A stretch of 64,000 bases of DNA from contig NC_092576.1 of assembly GCF_037975245.1 (NCBI RefSeq), forward strand, positions 9,875,501 to 9,939,500, written 5' to 3'. The translations under genes and the position numbers were made by a program. How positions within the stretch are numbered: position 1 is the first letter of the stretch; each line of letters opens with the position of its first letter. Under the pieces are notes generated by a model, which saw only the letters and a list, made by a program, of their open reading frames with translations, was not told the DNA's origin and searched no databases. The stretch comes from Apostichopus japonicus. Its lineage: Eukaryota > Echinodermata > Holothuroidea > Aspidochirotida > Stichopodidae. Shown here piece by piece: positions 13,501-25,500 of this stretch.

Positions 13501-16500
13501 CTGCTGATCTTCAAACGTGTCAGACCTCCCCCTCTCTAAAACCAAATACTTATTACTTTCATCATGTTGAACTTTGAGGAATGGATGTGATGATCTTCGT
13601 CTTGGTGCCGTTATCATGCTGTGTTTGTTCAATCCTTTATACAAAAGAGAACTCACATCTCAAATGGGCAAGTTAGTACCGCAAATAAAATGTATTGTAC
13701 CAAATGGGTGATTTGCCATTATGGTGACATGTGATAAAGAAAGTAGAACTTATGTCTGGAATATCGTTCTGTGGGGTATGCTAAACTGAAACAGAAATCT
13801 GTTAGTTAATTCAAGATGCCGGATTAGACTTATCAAAGGCAACAATTAGTGTATAGCCTGCAGCGACATATTGCTCTAGTCTGGAGGACTAGTGTAGTAC
13901 CGAATTGAAGTCATGCTAGCCAGACACAGTAGACGACAATGTTTGGTAAATGAGTTGGTTAATCACATTGAATATCATTTTCGCGCAAGAGGTATATGAC
14001 CTACGACTGAATCACATTTACACAGACTGTGCAACCGATGAAGGTCCTATTTCTGTTTACCTCTACCGGATCCTGTTGTGTGGTCACCAACCGGACCATT
14101 GAATTCTGGGTCCATTTCGCCCTGTGACGTCCTGACTTTCCAATTGCCCCCATCTTGCAAGTCTTGAGACCAATAGCATAGATCGAATTCGAAATTACAG
14201 GCAGCCGCTGTTGAATTTAAGCATTTGATTAACGGTTAAGAAGAAACGCACCCATGACAACAGGTTTTTTTTTTAAATATTGACCATTAACATTGAAGAA
14301 TTGTGTTAATCAAATAAAACTTATATTTTTGCCACATATAAATCATTTATTGATCTTAGTTTTTTTATTACATTGATAAAGTTCCAGTTAGTTCCAGTAG
14401 ATCTTTCAAAGTACAAACAAAGTACAACCACCTCTTTCTCGCCATAACGAATTGTCTACATACTGATTAATAAAGGAATTGATTTTCTAAACAACGCAAT
14501 TAGCAGCGTAGTACATGTTATGTATCCAAAATATGACAATTTAAACGTGAAGTGTAAAATATAGTATGATGATTTATAACTACGATCAGATATGACCCGA
14601 TGCTGATATCACGAAACTGCTGTGAAACAATGTGTGACCATGTGTGACGATGCGTTGCCCCGTGTCACTTGTGGCACCATGACATACGGGACCACCTTTG
14701 TCATGCATGAGCTATCGGTATTAAGGACGAAAAATGAAAGATTTTATTAATTATATACTTACGGCATTCGCTCTCGTCACTGCCATCAGCACAATCGTAG
14801 TTAAAGTCACAGTACGCACCCTGCCTCACGCATTCCCCATTCTGACATGTATATTGGGTTTCTCCACACTCTCCGCCAGGCAGGGTGAAAGCTAAAAATT
14901 AAATAATCATATACAGTTGGAAAGTTTGAAAGCCGAATTTTAAATATATTTCTTACAGCTTTAGCTTGAAAATGATGTCATATCCTTCCCATTGCAATGA
15001 ATAAATAGGTGTTTTCAGATGTTTCCTCCGTGGAATTGTAACACGTAGATGGTACGAGTATAGGACTGCGTTACAATCTTGATCGGGCCGCATGTGTAAA
15101 CTTATTTCGTTTACATTTGTGTAATGAGCATGCTGACATGTGTGGTCGCAGTGATTTTACGGTAAATCGTTCGCGCCATAAGGGCAACAGAAAATACATT
15201 TCTTTCTTTCGATTGCGACAGCTTCTCTCCATTAAACCCACCTGGTCAGAGTGCATTTTCAATAAGAAACATTGAATCTACTTTTAAGTTGGTTTTCTGA
15301 AATTCATCAGCAAACACGTATTGAGACTATGGTTTTACGATGTGACTGTTGGAACCAAGGTACGCGGTATCGACAATGGTTCGTCACTTAGTTGAACTAG
15401 ATATTCCTATGTCTTACCAATTACCAAGTTATCGCTCTCACTTAGTTAAACTAGATATTCCATTGTCTTACAAATTACCAAGTTATCGCCTCTCAATCAA
15501 TTTTCCTTGACTCGGCTACCACAGTTACAACCCCAATCAAGTCGATTGTATTTATGCGTTTGTTCTACGGATGAAAATCACTAACGTTAGGGATAACACG
15601 TTCTAACTACGCTGCCCTGAAAACAAATGACCTTCAAATTATCGTTACACTTATGCGTGGTTGCTGATTGGTCAGAATATTTGGGAGGAGTTAATGGTAC
15701 AATGTTAAATACAGCTATCCCAGATATGATTTTGATTTGTAACCTTCGTCGTGTTCCGATATCATATAGCAATTCTGATTACATCATCAACTTTATCTAA
15801 ATACTTAGGGGAAATGTGTTGTATTTAATAATTTCTAAATTTAATGATTAACCCATTATTGTTCCTTCCCCAAACAATGCCTGAAGGGTGGATAACAACA
15901 AGGGCGTAGGAACCGGGGGGGGGGGGGGGGGGGCTGGGGGCGCCAGCCCCCCCCAGTGAAAAATATGGAGGGGCGGAAGTATCATTCCGCCCCCCGCTTC
16001 GCAAGTCAGAAAACTCCTTTTTCATTCCCAAATGAGAAAAAAATCTCATTTGGAGCACCAAATTGCATCTAAGGAAAGGTGAAAATGCAAAATTATATAC
16101 AAAATGGAGTGGGTGGGTTGAATTGTGCTATATTGCACCAAATTGCATCTGAGGCCACCTGGAAATGCAAAAAAATTCCAAAGGGGGAACACCCCCTCCC
16201 CTTAGACCCCTCCCCAGGCCGGCCATGAGTCTTCAGCCCCCCCCCCCCCACTCAAAAGTACCTTCCTACGCCAGTGGATAACAAAGACAACATTTGATAA
16301 TGTATAATATTTCCTTTATTGTTATTACTCACGTGGTTTAATAGTTGTGTGTATCGGTAAGTTTCGGCCAGCTGCTACACATTCGGGACTGAAGCTGACA
16401 TCATCTACTGCTATGTCTCCATATGCAGTCAGACCTCTCGTAGATTTAAAAATGACCTGTGCAATGTAATTAAAAAAAACACGGCATTCTTTACTTGACT

Positions 16501-19500
16501 CTACTTCGACATTTTTTAATCACAATTTGATTCATAGTCACCGACACCTACCAAGTGTTTTTACTGTTGCCGCTTGGTGTATTGCTAAAAACTCTGATAA
16601 TGACAGTAGCGGAGCTCGGGGTATTGGTCAGGGGGGGGGGGGGGGCGAGAATGATCTGTAGGGGCGCTTTCGACACTATCAGAGCCTTATATAGAGAGAG
16701 TTGCGACAACTGAAATTTGGGCGCCATTTTGGGGCCAAATGGGCAACATACAGTATGTGTGGGAATGGGCGTTCAGGTGGATAGGGGAATTTTTCGATGG
16801 CATTGTAGAAGTGTGAGCGGGATTCTGGGTTTTATTTTTGGCCTGATAATGTTGTGGTGCTTTTGGGCGCCGAGGCTGTGTAAGTAGGGCGTCGAGTGTC
16901 GAACGGGAGGGGGGGGGGGGAGGGATTGGCTGCGCTCAAGTTCAAGGGGATGAGGTTGGCACATTTGGAAGTCCAAATTCAACAGTTGATATTCTGGTAC
17001 GGTAAAATTGTATTATGACTGGTTATATATCATATTGTAACACATATTGCACAGTTGCGGAATAATGTACATTCTTCCATTGTTGCCATGGTAACCAAAC
17101 AAAGCCTGTGATTGGTCAAAATTGGGATTAACTGTAACTTGAGCTAGCAATGGCTGATGAAGTTGATATTTGGACATGTGACTGGTACTGACATGGTGCA
17201 CAGAATCATGAAGCTAGGTCTTTGAAAATTGGTTGCTATGGTAACTAAATGGACCAATCACATCAGGCTTGGGGCGATTACATCTGAATGTAATCGATTA
17301 CGATTACTTGAGAATGTATGATTACGATTACGATTACAGCCTAAAGTTGAAGTAATCGATTACGATTACATTGTAATGTAATCGTGATTACAATCATGAT
17401 TACATTGTGGTTACTTGCACAATCCTCTGCATATCTGTTTAATATAACTCTCTGCCGGGAAATAGGGCAATGAAATAGGGCAAGGGAAGGGCATTTACAG
17501 TATATACGGACAAAATTGTGGAAGTATATCTACAATTCCTACCAGGCATTACACATTTATGCCTTAACACGTTTAAGATGTGTAACCCATAAGTCCAGTA
17601 AAAAATACAATTTAAACAGACAAAGAGTAAACAGACAAATACTAAAGTAAAACAAATGAAGATTTTCATGCAACACTATATTTTGTAAACTAATAATTTC
17701 TGCATAGCAGCAAAACTAAAAACTGTTTTACATTATAACACCAAAATAAAACTAAACAGCTTTGAAATGGGGCATTCCACAGTACATGGGACATGGAAGG
17801 CCAAAATAAAAGTAAATTATTTTCATCAAAAAGTGGTCAACTCTGGTAAAGCAAATTCTGATCCACCAAAATACTTAATTTGCAGAAGCATAAATATGTT
17901 GTCAGAAGTCGAAAATTAGAGTTTTCTTTTGGGGGGGGGGATTGCTGGGGGGTGAGTTGCCCGCTAACCATGGTAAAATGCTAGGCCTAGGCTCAGTCAA
18001 ATTGAATTTCCTGGGTTATGTCCTCTTTTGCTTGGAACTGCCCGGTTGTAAGAATATGAATTAGGATCTGTATACCGTACCTATGTATGACATGGACAAA
18101 CATGATTCCTGAGCCTAATTTGGCTTGTGGTTTTCAGTTGACTCTGTTAGTTTTTATCCTCTAACAGGACACAATGTTCTAGGAAATATTTTTACCTAGC
18201 CTACAGTGATATTTTAGTAACCTAATTTTTCAATATTATTTCATAAAAGATAGTGGAGTTCTGGACCAGTTCAATTCAAATCATCAAGTGCAAAGCAGAA
18301 TGATTAATCATTTCAATGGTCTGCCAGATCGCCACCCAAATTTTCATAAATAATAATCCGAACAAGCTCATGACTCAATGGAGCCAAGCAGTTTTTCATT
18401 AGGGGGCTAGGCTAGCCCTTGGAGCTTTGGATTGCACACTGTGCTTCGTAGATCCCCGATTTGTCTTGCCACGCTGGAGCCTTCAATTTAAGGAATATAC
18501 CCACTAAACTTTGCAGAGATATTTTTATGCACCTTATAACAGATCTCATCCCAACATCGCAACTTTCTTGATCAGAACTTGTTAAAAATAGACCATTTTC
18601 ATGCCTGAAATTTATGCTCTGTTTTCTGTGATGTTAACTATGCGTGTATGTACACTGCACCATACCCACAGTAACCCACAGTCCTGGTTATCAGGGATGT
18701 AAGTGCAGCCAAAAAAAACCCGGAAAACTATTCGGAGAAAACCGGGGGAATGTCGTCCTAACGCATCCTACTCCTAGCTCTGAATACTTACGCACTATCG
18801 TTATGTTAGGCTAGCTCAAAAGTATTAGCGCTCTAACACATCATTCCCCTAGTTCTGACTACTTTACACACTATCGTTATGTTAGGCTAGCTCCAAGTAA
18901 CGAATACGTCGCAGCGAAATCCGGAATAAAAAACAGTCTCACATTTGAAAGCGATCACGAATATCGACTATCATATGCGTATCCCGTAGATTTAGCCGCT
19001 CACAAATATCACAAGCGTTATTTCCGAAACTTATGTCGAGCACCAGCAGTTACGAATCAACGTGAATTAGGCAAGGTTTTTCAACGACAGAAATGAGCTA
19101 TGGCGATTTGAAGTTCGCACGTACGCAACGATGTTCACATGGCACACACAATGTTGTACAGTGCAATGCGATGTGTAACAGGAAATGGTATTTTGGTTGA
19201 GCGATGAGTGAAAATTGATGTTAGCTTGCTGCAACGGGCCAGGCATTTTTGCCGCGTTGTGTATTTGATATTTGTACAATTTTGTGGAACTTAATTGGAA
19301 TTAAAAAAAAAAAACGGATTTCCGTAAAAATACGGAAGACTTACATCCCTGTGGTTATGGACTAGGCTAGGCCTAGTGTTACGAATCTTAGTTCATTGTA
19401 CTAGGCCTAGGTGAAGTACTCACATCACAAAGTTTGTGATTGGAGTTCGCCTTCCAGTGAAGCCTGTTTACTTTTGCCTCCCAAGTTTTCCTCCTATCTA

Positions 19501-22500
19501 GGTTTGTTGGGAATCTGAAAAGTTTTGAACCATTTTCGGGACGATTTGAACAGCCCCACGCTGAACAGCCAGGCATTTTGTGATGGCAGCGCAGATGTTG
19601 ACTGCTCGAACGTACGTTGTTGTCGATCTTACGGCCAGAATTAGTTGGCCCCAAAATGGTGCCATGAGGTCACGTGATCGAAAATTCCGGGACCCGAGTT
19701 GTCGCAACTCTCTCTATATAAGGCTCTGGACACTATCTAAGCGGAGCGCCACCACAGGTTGGCGCGGAGCGTACAGAATTTTTTTGAGTAAAGATACTCC
19801 CTAGATCGCCGGAAAAGACCCTTTCCGGGCCTTGCGAATTTGTATTTAACGAAGAATAAATAGGTGTAATCGCCATTTTGTCAGAAAATTTCATCAACAA
19901 AATGTGACAAATGTCAATAGGTAGATGACAGAGCCAAAAAAACTCAATAATCGCGAATAAGTAAAAAGTTGTAGCTGAAAAGGGCGCCAGCATTCCATTT
20001 GAGTCCGTCAGGAGGGGGGCATCCGCCCCCCTGACTGTATGGACGCTCCGCCACTGGATAATGTCACTGTAACGGGACTAATAAAAGGTCTACTCGACTT
20101 CAGGTAACATGCTGTACGGAAATAATGAACATGAAAGGGACGAAAATGATAGTGGTAAGCAGCTTGCCAAATCGAATAACCGAATCATTTGTCTCTACTA
20201 TGTCAGTCAACTGCGTGTATTAGCTTCCTTATCCTTGCGGCATATGGGGATTGAGAAAAATTCAACATTCAAATATTTCAACAACAAAAACGTCACCCAG
20301 GGTAGCATCTGGGCACGGAAAACAAGTAACCAAAACGACTGATACACTCTCAACAACAGTCCGCCTGCATCGAGACTGTGACTGTGTGATCATCGTCAGG
20401 TGTGTATCACGATTCCCCTTGCAAGGGAATAGATACTTCTTTTTCAAAGAAAAGTCACCCAAGAAAGAATCTGGGCACGAAATTCAAACGCCTGATCCGC
20501 TCTCACCCCCAGTCCCTTTGCATAGATATTGTGACTGTGAAATGTTGCAATTCTGAAGTAACGTTCATTTAGAAATCGGGCAGTCTGCTTGCGTAACTTG
20601 ATGCAACACTTAATGGCTGTAGTCCACGCATGTACTATGCAAATAGAAAAGAGCCAATCAAGACACAGCTCTACTATTCAAAAATAAATAGCTAAAGTAT
20701 CGCGACGCTTGCAGATTGTCGGATTTCTAATTGAACGTTAATTGAGAAATGTAATATTTGTCCCTAAACGTTATATAAGTGAATTTTCGAAACGTGTCGA
20801 CATTACGATAATGCTGTAGGCTTTTCTAAGAAGGTTATGTTTGTGTTAAGGAACAATATAGTCTGTTTCGACCAATGGAAAGTCATTGTTTCTGCTCAGT
20901 CTCTCGTTTCCATTGGTCAATCTATTGGTCGGTTCCTTCTGGACGTTCATCTCCTAAAAGTGTAATACTTTCGAAAAAAAAAGGCTCAGCATAATGTATC
21001 CGACACAATTGCGTAGTTGACATATTGTGTTCGATACATTTAAATTATATGTTTAACCTCAAATACTTCCTTTGTTTGAACAGAAAGTGCTCGTATGAAA
21101 GAAATAATGAGCTTTAGAGCTTTGGCCAAAGCTCTCATCACGTTGCCAAAGCATGAGAACATCGTTGACATTTTAGGAATGTCCCTTGAAGACGGTAAGT
21201 TTCCCCAAACCTCTCTACATTACTCGATACATTCTTGTGAACGGCCAGTGATGTACAGGCATTGGGTTCCCAGATCGGATATTGTCTGCAGACCTATAAC
21301 TTACTTGGAAATCGTTTTCTCTGGTAACTTCGAGGACTTTGAAAAGCCAAGGATCACTGCGATCCTCTCTATCAGTCCAGATACGATGAAATGGTCCATT
21401 CTCACTCTCCCTAGTACCGACGTCAAAGCGACCGATAAACGCACCCTTCATATGATACCAAAACCTGATCTGTAATGAAGCAAAATAATAACAAAACTAA
21501 TGACATAGTGCTTGCAGATCTTTTATAGTATTTAACATGATAAACAGATGTTTGCTTCAAAAATGACTTTCTCGGAAGTTCTACTTCTGCAAATTGCTAT
21601 TGAACAGAGAGGAGGGCTTCAAATCCAAGATAACAACATATGCTCTATGGGGTGACAGTAAAAAGCTAGCTGACGTTTGAACACGAGTGACGTCATTCCA
21701 CTTAAAGGATACACACATATATAAGCACATACAATGTATGTTATACAATGTCACATTGGTTTATCGATCTGAGCTGCTGTTTGGGAAACCAAGGACATGA
21801 CATTTCGTCATAACCTTTCAATTAACTGGTGTGGAATATTTGTCAGGTGAGTTAGTGTCGTCCACCCATTGAGTGACAAACTGATGTGACTGTAAGACCA
21901 TCAGTCAGACACCAGCTGTTTTTTTATATAAATATTTGCTAACTTGATCAAATCACGCTTTTTTTGGGCTATATTGAATACCAAATTAAATAAAATGTCA
22001 AATCTGCTTCTTTACTGTACCTTGCAGTTTAGTGAATTTCCAGCAATGACGTAGCTAGCAATACTAGCAGAATCACCAGGTCGAACTGGTCTGCTAACGT
22101 CGGTGTAAACGTAATAACCTTTGGAACGAAATGAGATACGTGTTATTAACAAAATGGAAGCGCATTTCCAAGTACCCTATAGTGAAGTAAGATATTGTCC
22201 CCTTCCTCTCTCAGAATTTGAGTGCTATTCTTGTAAAATAAGAACACAGCACTGACGTGTCGGTCCTTTACAAAGAGGGATGAAGGATCAACATTTGGGA
22301 TCAAGGATGATTTTGAAAGCAAAGTCTACCAAAGTTAATGAGAGTGTGCTATGACCATATATAGTACACAGAGTACATATATTACATATACCATGAGGGT
22401 ACATGAAAAGATGGTTTAAATCATCGACGACATAAACCACTTAATATCATTTTTAATGACACTTATATTGTTAACATTGGCTTTAATATGCTGAGCAATG

Positions 22501-25500
22501 GATAGTTTAGTCTCCTGTACCACTCATTCAACACTCTTGATAACCATTGCTGCCATAATGTTTTTTTTTCTGTGTTTTTTGTTACAGTCTGTTCATCATA
22601 AACATTTTAAGAAGCATACCGGATTAAGAAGGAAGGGTAACTTGTGAGGAAAGTGGAGCGGAGGATATCTTGATTTGCGAAACAAACACTTTTTTAAAGT
22701 TATTTTTTGGGGGTCATTCCTGATTTAAAATTTGTGCTGTATATGCCATACGTACCCCTTGGATTTCACTACCTACTTCTCACACATTACCTCGTAGTAT
22801 GTATATCATCTATTACAGTACGGAACGTAAACTTTGGTAATATGAAACTATAGATGAATTTCCCCTTTGTTTCATCTCATGGTATTCTAGAGAGGAATGT
22901 TTAGCACCGTAGTATGTATATCATCTATTACAGTACAGAAAGTAACCTTTGGTAATATGAAACTTTAGGGAATTTCCCCTTTGTTTCATCTCATGGTATT
23001 CTAGAGAGGAATGTTTAGCACCGTAGTATGTATATCATCTATTACAGTACGGAAATTAAACTTTGGTAATATGAAACTTTAGGTGAATTTCCCCTTTTTA
23101 ATTTCATGGTATTCTAGAGAGGAATGTTTAGCACCGTAGTATGTATATCATCTATTACAGTATGGAGTTAAAAACTTTGGTAAGAGGAAACTATAGATAA
23201 ATTACTCAATGGTTTCACCTCACGGTATTATAGAGAGTAATGTTATTAACTTTACCGGTTGTGGTTCCAGTGGTATGGTCGAATGAGGGTCCAGTTCTGT
23301 CACTACTGGTGCTACCCTGATGTCTAGTCCAATCAAATTCGTCGTTTGTTACTTGCGTCCAGTCACACCAGCCGTTTTCAAAATCACAACTATTGTAAGC
23401 ACCTGAAATGACGAATAGAAATGTGAAGGAATAACGATCCATTAAAATTGTTAATTTGACCAAAAGAGCTATTCATTGTATGAAGCCTTAGTCGCACACT
23501 CAACTCAATTAATTAGGAGTAGTAGTCGAAAGTCGACAAGTTGGAATCAAAACACAGACAAATATATTCCAAATTGTCAAATCTTAGAAACTTTATGAAA
23601 AAGCGAGCAGGAAAGAATAGTCGGCCTAAGCAAAGCAGCGAAAAACTAGCCCAACTATAGCTTAATTGCTATCATTTGTAAATCTAGATGAGATGATATT
23701 CTAAACAAAGTGTGTATGTAAGATGAAATAGACAATTAGTTGAGACAAAGCTCCTTATTCTTACAACACTCTATACTGTCCTTCAATATAATGCTTCCAA
23801 GCACTCGTACTGACAGTACGAACAGTTCCTAACCTTACTTTGATTCTAGTGCTAAAAACAACTCCATACTGTCCTCCCTAATTATGCTTCCAAGCACTCA
23901 TACTGACGGTATGAACAGTTCTTACCCTTTATATGATATATTTTATATGATCGATAGGAGTGCTTTTGGAAGTGGGACGTGGAAGTAGGGTAGCAAGATA
24001 GAAACAAATTGTAACAATTTGGTGAAACAGGAGTAAGTTATGAGTTATGCTAATCTACAGTGAAGCCGTGCGTTCATAATAACAGCACTGGAGTTTATTC
24101 ATTTGTGCCCATTGAATCCCCTACCCCACCCCCACCCACCCACCCACCCCCACCCCACCCCTCGCCCCTCACCCCTCACCTCTCACCCCTCACCCCTCAC
24201 CCCTCACCCCTCACCCCTCACCCCTCACCCCTCACCCCTCACCCCTCACCCCTCACCCCTCACCCCTCACCCCTCACCCCTCACCCCTCACCCCTCACCC
24301 CTCATCCCTCACCCCTCACCCCTCACCCCTCACCCCTCATCCCTCACCCCTCATCCCTCACCCCTCACCCCTCATCCCCTCACCCCTCACCCCCTCATCC
24401 CCTCATCCCCTCACCCCCTCACCCCCTCACCCCCTCATCCCCTCACCCCTCATCCCCTCATCCCCTCATCCCCTGACCCCCTGACCCCCTCATCCCCTCA
24501 CCACTCACCCCTCACCCCTCACCCCTCATCCCCTCACCCCCTGCATCTCCTTCAGGCACGCTGCAAGCAATTTCCAAACAAGTTTATACCGGAGGCTTGT
24601 ACAAGTTGAAAAATATGTGTCCCTCCTAGCAGTGGTCTATTTCTTCTCTGGCTAAATGAAAAAAAAAACGGGTATCCCATTTCCTCACTCTGACGATGGG
24701 AGGTAAGTGAGGGAAGCATGACCCTCCTTCATCTTCCTTTGCGCAAGCGCAATGTGACTAACTGTTCCTAACCAGTTTGTCATACGAGATACAATAATGT
24801 TGCATTTGGTTCCAACGAAGATTGATTAAACTGTTACTAAGACTTACTGCAAGTAGTTTCATCGGTTGTCTCCCCGCAACAATCTGTTTGAAAATCACAT
24901 TTGTAATCCTGGCTGTAGCAATACCCCGAGGCGCATCGGCTGTATCCAGTGTCGCAAGTACTGGTGGCGGTGTTGAAAGCGCAATCAACAAACGCTATAT
25001 CGTCAATAGCTATACCTCCCTCAGAGGGTATCTCCTGTCTATCTTGACCCTCCAGAGTTATCTATACGCAACAAAGGGTCAGTAAGAATAAAACGAGGAA
25101 TTTCGAAGAAACATGGATTCAGTTAATTGGTTCTTGTTATATCTTCAGACTACTCTATAGGAGATTAAGCTGAACCGGCACTGACTGAAGTAGCTTGAAA
25201 TATCGAAGAAAAATCGTTTAGCTTCTGGGTGTAACATTTTAAGAACCATCATTTAACACTTTACATTGCCGTAAATTTATAGATCTGATCGGATATAGAA
25301 GGACTGGTTATAATAACAGATAAAGTGTAATCAGGACTATACAATGTTTTAATGTTTTTAATGTCGATTTTGGCTGGAAGTCCAGCAGACAAGGCCTGTT
25401 TGAGAACAGTTGAAGAAAGGGCATTTGAAATTCTAAGAATAGTTTTTAGGGATATGTCCAATGTAACAGAACATGAACCCATGAACCCATCTAACAAACG

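Larger units (their letters stand above)
16680..19728 (-). mobile_element. 3,049-bp DNA transposon with perfect 32-bp TIRs and a THAP exon
   Basis: TIRs 16680-16711 and 19697-19728 are perfect inverted copies beginning CAGAGCCTTATATAGAGA. An 8-bp duplication GACACTAT flanks it (16672-16679 and 19729-19736). The 8-bp duplication fits the hAT and P superfamilies; CAGAG ends are hAT-like, while an N-terminal THAP domain is typical of P transposases. No long transposase frame is seen, so it is probably non-autonomous or a decayed remnant. (GATTAC)-rich DNA lies at 17274-17405. Confidence 0.85.
16604..20056. mobile_element. Old hAT-like MITE interrupted by a 3-kb THAP element
   Basis: Ends CAGTAGCGGAGC and GCTCCGCCACTG are inverted. 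Flanks GATAATGA (16596-16603) and GATAATGT (20057-20064) are a seven-of-eight target duplication. Removing the inserted element and one target copy leaves about 396 bp whose centre (ACTATCTAAGCG, then GCGCCACC and GGTTGGCGCG) matches the intact relative at 6923-7217. It fills much of gene A intron 8. Confidence 0.8.

Noticed and set aside
20251..20556. 101-codon plus-strand open frame
   Set aside because: Falls on the tandem hairpin-rich repeat; the frame is not kept in the 7.6-kb copy.
21095..21475. 126-codon plus-strand open frame
   Set aside because: Antisense shadow of gene A exon 8.
22794..23250. CRISPR array
   Set aside because: Direct repeats of about 114 bp in tandem without spacers, in an animal intron.
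24060..24609. Two overlapping Pro/Ser/His-rich open frames of 138 and 168 codons
   Set aside because: They are translations of the CACCCCT minisatellite inside gene A intron 5; no start context, no domain, all frames stay open.
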